This document shows, piece after piece, positions 5,093 through 9,351 of a stretch of 9,351 nt of DNA. A program made the position numbers and the translations under genes. How positions within the stretch are numbered: the stretch's first letter is position 1; every line of letters starts with the position of its first letter. This DNA comes from Verrucomicrobiota bacterium (GTDB taxonomy: Bacteria > Verrucomicrobiota > Lentisphaeria > Oligosphaerales > JAFGRS01): positions 1 to 9,351 of the forward strand of contig JAGVUW010000134.1 of assembly GCA_019136035.1 (NCBI GenBank). Direction: 5' to 3'. The notes beneath the pieces were generated by a model, which saw only the letters and a program-made list of their open reading frames with translations, was not told where the DNA came from and did not search any database.

Positions 5093-5737
5093 CTACGGGT
5101 TGCTCACCTCTCGCAGCGCTTGTTCCAACTCCAGCCCACGGTACAGGTTTTCGAGGGGAACCTGTCCCTCACCCGCATCCGGGGTTTCGCCTCCGCGACC
5201 TTCGGCTAGGAGTTTCTGTAGGGAACGCAGAGCCACGTCGGTCTGCGGGTAAGCCGGATCTGCGACGACGGACACGTCGCCGCCGTCCAGGTTGAGCGTG
5301 TACAGCGTGCGCTCGTCGATGTCGCCCTCGGTGTTCCAGCGCTCGTCCTCCACCCAAAAGGCGAAGCTCATCTGCGACAGGTCGCCGCGCTCGATCTTGG
5401 GGATGATCCTCATCGCGTCGGGGTCGCGCGGATCCAGCGGGGCCCGGATGCCCAGGCCTACCTCATCGGGAGTGAGAGTGAGCGTGCCGGAGGTGGTCCG
5501 CGCCAGAGGCAGACCGTCATGGTCGACCTTCAGCTTGACGTCGGGGCCGTCCGCCAGGGTCCGGTCAAAGGCCCCCGGCAGGATGCGCTCGCGGAACTTG
5601 CCGCGCGGGCCGCCCCAGGGGATGACGCGCGACCACTCGTTGAACACCGCGGCATGGCCGACAAGAACGGGACGCCCGTCGGCGTCGACGTCCATCCGGC
5701 ACTCGCGCAATGGGAAGGTGCGAAGCTCTAGATCCAT
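5093..5737 (-). CDS. HK97-family prohead protease (peptidase family U35)
   Basis: Maturation serine protease, packaged inside the prohead, that removes the N-terminal scaffold (delta) domain of the capsid protein and then digests itself. The 214-residue length is typical. The N-terminal part has the family's GHAAVFNEWS (27-36) and REILPGAF-like RERILPGAFDRTL (49-61). The probable catalytic His is His73 in VDHDGLPLAR, and the probable nucleophile is Ser124 in LSQMSFAFWVEDE, matching the usual MSFGF motif. DVSVVADPAYPQTDVALRS (154-172) is the conserved beta strand after the active site. The ATG at 5737 follows TAGGAGGT at good spacing; that site overlaps the portal stop, so the two genes are probably coupled. 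The C-terminal tail (about 175-214) is charged and probably not part of the fold. A terminator starts about 28 bases after the stop codon. Confidence 0.95.
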   Translation of the reverse strand: MDLELRTFPLRECRMDVDADGRPVLVGHAAVFNEWSRVIPWGGPRGKFRERILPGAFDRTLADGPDVKLKVDHDGLPLARTTSGTLTLTPDEVGLGIRAPLDPRDPDAMRIIPKIERGDLSQMSFAFWVEDERWNTEGDIDERTLYTLNLDGGDVSVVADPAYPQTDVALRSLQKLLAEGRGGETPDAGEGQVPLENLYRGLELEQALREVSNP

Positions 5738-5746
5738 GTCTACCTC

Positions 5747-7753
5747 CTACGCAGCCACGACGCTGCAATCGCAGCCGCCATGGATCGGCGGATGATGAAA
5801 GTCAGTGCTGAAGCTCATCCAGTTGTCCGGGTTGTCAGGGTCTTGTAGGTGGTCGCCCTTGTAGGCGAACGCGCCCTCGATGCCTACCACACGGCCGTTC
5901 AGGTACGTGCAATACGGGCAGTTATCCCCGAAGGTCTGCCAGCGGATATGCGTGATGCCCTCGGACTTCCAGGTTTCGCGCGCGACTGCGTTGGCTAGGC
6001 GGTGCGCTTCCCAGCGCGCGTCCTGCTCGGGCCGGGCGTCCCACGCGTCCAGATCCTTCTCCAGCAGGTAGAGCGGGTCCAGGTCGGGGTCCTTGCCCAT
6101 GACGGCCATGATGTCGGCCATGCTCATGCCGGCGTGGCGATCGACGTACTGGCGCACGTAGTCACGCAGGAACCCGCCCAGCTCGTCGGTCATGCCCACC
6201 GCCCCGGCCACCTCGAGGGCCGCCTCCCGCTGGATGCTCTCGGCCAGCACGGTGTACAGGCCCCACAGCTCGTTGCCGGTGACGTCGTTCTCCCGCAGGG
6301 TGAAGTAGTACTTGCGGGCCCAGTCGATGAAGGTGTCGAGCGATCGCTTGGCGCCGGCCAGATGCTTCCCGGCCCCCTTGAGGATGTCGTTGCGCTCCTT
6401 GACGATCTGCCGCTTCATTACCGTCTCGAACAGCGGTCGGTGTACTTCGGCCAACCGTCGCCGCGACTCAGCCCCGCGGTGCGCGGCCGCCCGCTCCTCC
6501 GGGCCGCTTGCGCTGTCGCGCTTGGGCGCCGGCTCGCCCCCTTGGGGCACGGCCCCCACGCTGGTCGCCGGCACCATGTTGAGCGGCACCAGGTACTCGT
6601 CGCCGCCCTCCACGGGGTCCATGTTCTCCCGCTCGCGGATGTCGTTGGTGGACAGGAACCCCCACTGCTTGCCCACGGCGTAGGCGTCGTACCGGCTTTT
6701 GATGTCGCCCCGCAGCAGGCCCTCCATGTTGTGCTCCGCCAGCAGGCGCGTGCGCTCGTTGGGGCCAAAGACCTTCAGGGCGATAGCCTGCTCCCAGCGC
6801 ACGCACCAGGGCCGGATGGTCTCGGTGACGTGCTCGATGGCCTGCTGCTCGATGTTGGAGAAGGTGGCGTCCTTGAGGTCGCCCACCTTGTGGGGCTGCA
6901 TGCGGAACCACCGGCACATCTCCCGCACCTGGTGCTCCCGGGTCCTCAGGAACTCGATGTCCTCGCCGGGGAAGCCCACCTCGTGGACTTTGGTGCCCTC
7001 CTCCAGGATGGCCACCTTGTGGGCGTTCTCCACGCCCTGGTGGCGTTCGGCCCAGGACGCCTTCAGCCGCTCGTAGGCGGTATCGCTCATGGCGCCCGGG
7101 CCTGGGTGCTCGAGCACCATGCCGGGCCGGGCGTTGTTGGCGAACAGCTTGGCGCCGAACTGCTCAGCCGCCAGCCCCAGGCTGATGGAGTCGCGGGCCA
7201 GGGAGATGATGCTGTAGCCCCGTAGGCCGTCGAAGCCGGGGCCGGCCACGTGCAGGATCTCCTCCGGCAGGTACTGACGCTTGCCGGCGTCGAACTGGTA
7301 CTCGTAGGCGATCCGGCCGCTGGGCGTGCGGACGATCTCCATGCGATCGGGGCGCAACGGCCAGAAGGCCGCGATCCGGCCGGTGCCGCCTTCGAACTCG
7401 ATCCAGGAGTAGCCGTTGCCCCAGCGCACCGCGTGCCGGGTCATGGCCTCGCGCCAGCCCATGGAGGTCATGTACGGGTTGGGCTGGTCATGCAGCAGCC
7501 CGTACCGGTGGTCCCCGGTCGCCCGCCTTTTGGACTTGGGGCCCGTGCGCTCGTAGACCACCAGGGGCAGCGACGCCACGTCCTCGCAGATCACCCGCTC
7601 GCAGGCGAAGAAGGCCGAATACTTGACGGCCGTGTAGGCGTCCACCTCCACCCCGGCCGCAGCGACGGCGCCGACCGGGCGGTACCAATAGTCGTCATCG
7701 GCCGGGGGAGGCGACCAGCCGGTCGACCGTTTGAAGAGATCCCGTAGTGCCAT
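5747..7753 (-). CDS. Phage portal protein (HK97 family) fused to a C-terminal MuF-like minor head domain
   Basis: Forms the dodecameric portal at the unique capsid vertex through which DNA enters and leaves. The 668-residue product has an HK97-type portal core at about residues 1-400: YTAVKYSAFFACERVICEDVA (40-60), WGNGYSWIE (111-119), GYSIISLARDSI (179-190), FANNARPGMVLEHPG (204-218) and HKVGDLKDATFSNIEQQ (288-304). A charged, low-complexity linker follows (about 403-435). The C-terminal part (about 436-668) ends in WQTFGDNCPYCTYLNGRVV (605-623) and HHPPIHGGCDC (653-663), which resembles the MuF/SPP1 gp7 minor head fold. The four cysteines (612, 615, 661, 663) may bind metal. Stand-alone portals are typically about 400-450 residues, so this is a fusion. 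ATG at 7753 is chosen because it overlaps the terminase stop and has GAGGT upstream; an in-frame TTG lies one codon earlier. It ends 9 bases before the protease gene. Confidence 0.95.
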   Translation of the reverse strand: MALRDLFKRSTGWSPPPADDDYWYRPVGAVAAAGVEVDAYTAVKYSAFFACERVICEDVASLPLVVYERTGPKSKRRATGDHRYGLLHDQPNPYMTSMGWREAMTRHAVRWGNGYSWIEFEGGTGRIAAFWPLRPDRMEIVRTPSGRIAYEYQFDAGKRQYLPEEILHVAGPGFDGLRGYSIISLARDSISLGLAAEQFGAKLFANNARPGMVLEHPGPGAMSDTAYERLKASWAERHQGVENAHKVAILEEGTKVHEVGFPGEDIEFLRTREHQVREMCRWFRMQPHKVGDLKDATFSNIEQQAIEHVTETIRPWCVRWEQAIALKVFGPNERTRLLAEHNMEGLLRGDIKSRYDAYAVGKQWGFLSTNDIRERENMDPVEGGDEYLVPLNMVPATSVGAVPQGGEPAPKRDSASGPEERAAAHRGAESRRRLAEVHRPLFETVMKRQIVKERNDILKGAGKHLAGAKRSLDTFIDWARKYYFTLRENDVTGNELWGLYTVLAESIQREAALEVAGAVGMTDELGGFLRDYVRQYVDRHAGMSMADIMAVMGKDPDLDPLYLLEKDLDAWDARPEQDARWEAHRLANAVARETWKSEGITHIRWQTFGDNCPYCTYLNGRVVGIEGAFAYKGDHLQDPDNPDNWMSFSTDFHHPPIHGGCDCSVVAA

Positions 7754-9351
7754 CAACCTACCTCGCGAATGCCGCGGGTTTCATAGACGCTCTGCTGGTT
7801 GGTGTCCCTCATGCGTGCGTCTTCGGCCATGAAGAGGGCCACCATGCCGTCGATCCGCTTGCCTGTCTTGTCACGGGCGGGTTTGACCGGTCGCACGCGA
7901 TCCGGATCGTCGGTGGGTGATTTCGCCTCCATGCAGTCGGCCATCCACCGCGCGACGGGGTTGGCCCGGTGGCGGTACTCCTTGGCGATGAGCCGGCGCA
8001 TGAACTCGTTCATGGGAATGGTCATGTGCTGGTAGGTGGTCGACATCTCGTACATCTCGAGGCCGGTCAGCTTCTCGATCTCCTGGCGCACCGGTTCCCC
8101 GCACCACTTGTCATAGGCGATCCTGGAGATCGCGAAGCGCTCGTGGTCGGTCTTGATGGCCGCGTACACCTGGTCGTACTCGATGGAGCCGCCCTCACAG
8201 ACCTCTACCCAGCCCTCGTTGCACCAGATGGCGAACTGGCCTCCGGTGCTCTCCGACAGGAAGCTGACTTTCTCTTCGGGGATCCAGAACCGCCAAAGCA
8301 CGGTGCCGTCCTCGAAGGTGAGCACCCACGCCGTAAGGTCACTCCTGGCCGAGAGGTCGAGCCCGGCCCAGCAGCGCTTACCTAGCAGCGCCTCTATCCT
8401 CCACTCCGGCGTCGGAGCGACCTCGCCCGCGTTTGCATCCCAGAGTTCCAGCGGGACATAGCGGGTGGTCTGCTGCACCCGCTGGTTCATTTGGAACTGA
8501 CGGAACCCGTTCTCCTTGCTGGGCTCGTTGTGAGCCTCCAGCGCCTGCTGCCGTAGTTCCTCGCGGCTCTTGAAATCGTCCAGGGCCGGATTCGGCCACT
8601 TCCAGTTGCGCTCGTCGAACGGGTCGCAGCTCACCGGCAGGTCCGGGTGCCCTTTGAAGTGCTTGCGTAGTCGCTTGAGCTCGCGGTCGCTCGCCGGCAG
8701 TTTCCGCACCCAGGCGAACATTCGTGGGTTTCGCGCCGGGTCGTACATGACGGCCTCGGCCTCGTCGATCATCTCGGCGCCGAACGAGTAGGGTTCGCTG
8801 GTCTCGGTCGTGATCGCCATGAAGAGCGGCTGTGTCCGAGCCCCGGCCGCGGTGCGCAGAGCCTCCCACAACGAATCGTCCGGCTGGGAGAGCACCTCGT
8901 CTAGGACGAATCCGTGCGGGTTATGCCCAAGCTCGCCGGCGGCGTCGGCGCAGATGACCTCGTAGTAGCTGAACGTCTTCTCGTCGTAGAGCCGGCGGGA
9001 GTTCTTGTTGTGCTTGAGGCGTGCTCCCAACTTCGGCGAGAGCTGGGTCATGCGTAGCGCGGGCTCGAAGACCTTACCAGCCTGTTTGGTGTCCTTGGCC
9101 GCCCCGTAGACCTCAGCCGCTTCCTCGTCGTCGGCCACGGTGAGCAGGAGCACGTTGCCGGCGATGTATTCGGACTTCCCGTTCTTTCTTCCGACCACGA
9201 TCACCACGACGCGGTAGCGGCGCACGTAGCGTCGCCATTCGGTCGACCAGATGACCTCGCCGAACACCGGCCGATGGATCTCCATCTCCTGCCAGTCAGT
9301 CAGCACGAAGGGTTGGCGTACCATCGGGCCCTTGGTGTGGAGTAGCATCTC
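7753..9351 (-). CDS. Phage terminase large subunit (HK97/Terminase_1 type), 5' end outside window
   Basis: ATPase-nuclease of the DNA packaging motor, which docks on the portal, pumps DNA into the prohead and cuts the concatemer. Numbering from the first in-window Met (9348): a Walker A-like GRKNGKSE at 53-60, a Walker B FVLDE at 147-151, and a coupling segment ITTETSEP at 179-186. The C-terminal RNase H-like nuclease has GLDLSARSDLTAW (Asp331, Asp337), AYDKWC (Asp413) and RIDGMVALFMA (Asp500) as candidate metal ligands. The reading frame stays open to base 9351. Family members usually have a few dozen residues before the HTKGPMVRQPFVLTDWQ segment, so Met9348 is probably internal and the true start lies outside. 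The stop overlaps the portal start by one base (TGATG), implying translational coupling. No small terminase is visible; it would be expected upstream, beyond the edge. Family assignment is secure; the exact nuclease triad is inferred. Confidence 0.95.
   Translation of the reverse strand, partial: EMLLHTKGPMVRQPFVLTDWQEMEIHRPVFGEVIWSTEWRRYVRRYRVVVIVVGRKNGKSEYIAGNVLLLTVADDEEAAEVYGAAKDTKQAGKVFEPALRMTQLSPKLGARLKHNKNSRRLYDEKTFSYYEVICADAAGELGHNPHGFVLDEVLSQPDDSLWEALRTAAGARTQPLFMAITTETSEPYSFGAEMIDEAEAVMYDPARNPRMFAWVRKLPASDRELKRLRKHFKGHPDLPVSCDPFDERNWKWPNPALDDFKSREELRQQALEAHNEPSKENGFRQFQMNQRVQQTTRYVPLELWDANAGEVAPTPEWRIEALLGKRCWAGLDLSARSDLTAWVLTFEDGTVLWRFWIPEEKVSFLSESTGGQFAIWCNEGWVEVCEGGSIEYDQVYAAIKTDHERFAISRIAYDKWCGEPVRQEIEKLTGLEMYEMSTTYQHMTIPMNEFMRRLIAKEYRHRANPVARWMADCMEAKSPTDDPDRVRPVKPARDKTGKRIDGMVALFMAEDARMRDTNQQSVYETRGIREVG

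Noticed and set aside
6002..7225. 407-codon plus-strand open frame opposite the portal gene
   Set aside because: Antisense to a well-conserved portal; the translation is low-complexity and has no recognisable motif or ribosome binding site context.

Overview
This is a GC-rich window (roughly 60-65% G+C by eye) in which every supported gene lies on the minus strand. It is the head-morphogenesis and head-tail-joining module of a tailed double-stranded DNA phage or prophage with an HK97-type capsid. The gene order, read 5' to 3' on the minus strand from high to low coordinates, is large terminase (5' end cut by the window edge), portal fused to a MuF-like minor head domain, prohead protease, major capsid protein, three accessory structural-type proteins, a 54-residue protein, gp6-like connector, head-closure (SPP1 gp16-like) protein, HK97 gp10-like protein, DUF3168 tail-completion protein, and the start of one more gene. 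No integrase, attachment site, tRNA, host gene or lysis gene is visible, so free phage and prophage cannot be told apart. The host cannot be named; strong AGGAGGTGA-type ribosome binding sites and high G+C are the only clues.

Region 9351-5093 holds the packaging motor, the portal and the maturation protease, with tightly packed or overlapping genes. A canonical rho-independent terminator (5039-5065) follows the protease and sits only 30 bases before the capsid start. Region 5008-2089 holds the capsid gene and a cassette of three accessory genes: a 162-residue unknown protein, a 75-residue protein with a tail-fibre-like C-terminal motif, and a 273-residue protein with a concanavalin/LamG-like beta-sandwich signature. 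These look like head decorations or fibres. A perfect 11-bp stem-loop separates the second and third. Region 2089-216 is a run of five genes joined by 1- or 4-base overlaps that builds the neck and tail terminator. A second terminator (168-191) then sits just before the next gene, which runs off the window at base 1.

The gene products fit one assembly pathway. The capsid protein assembles around the portal and is cleaved by the protease. Terminase pumps DNA through the portal. The gp6-like, head-closure, gp10-like and DUF3168 proteins then join head to tail. The most unusual signals are the two related terminators placed directly in front of structural genes with no room for a promoter after them, the portal-MuF fusion, and the capsid-adjacent putative decoration cassette. 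I see no defence system, CRISPR array, IS element or RNA gene. Several accessory proteins are undescribed as far as I can tell from sequence alone.
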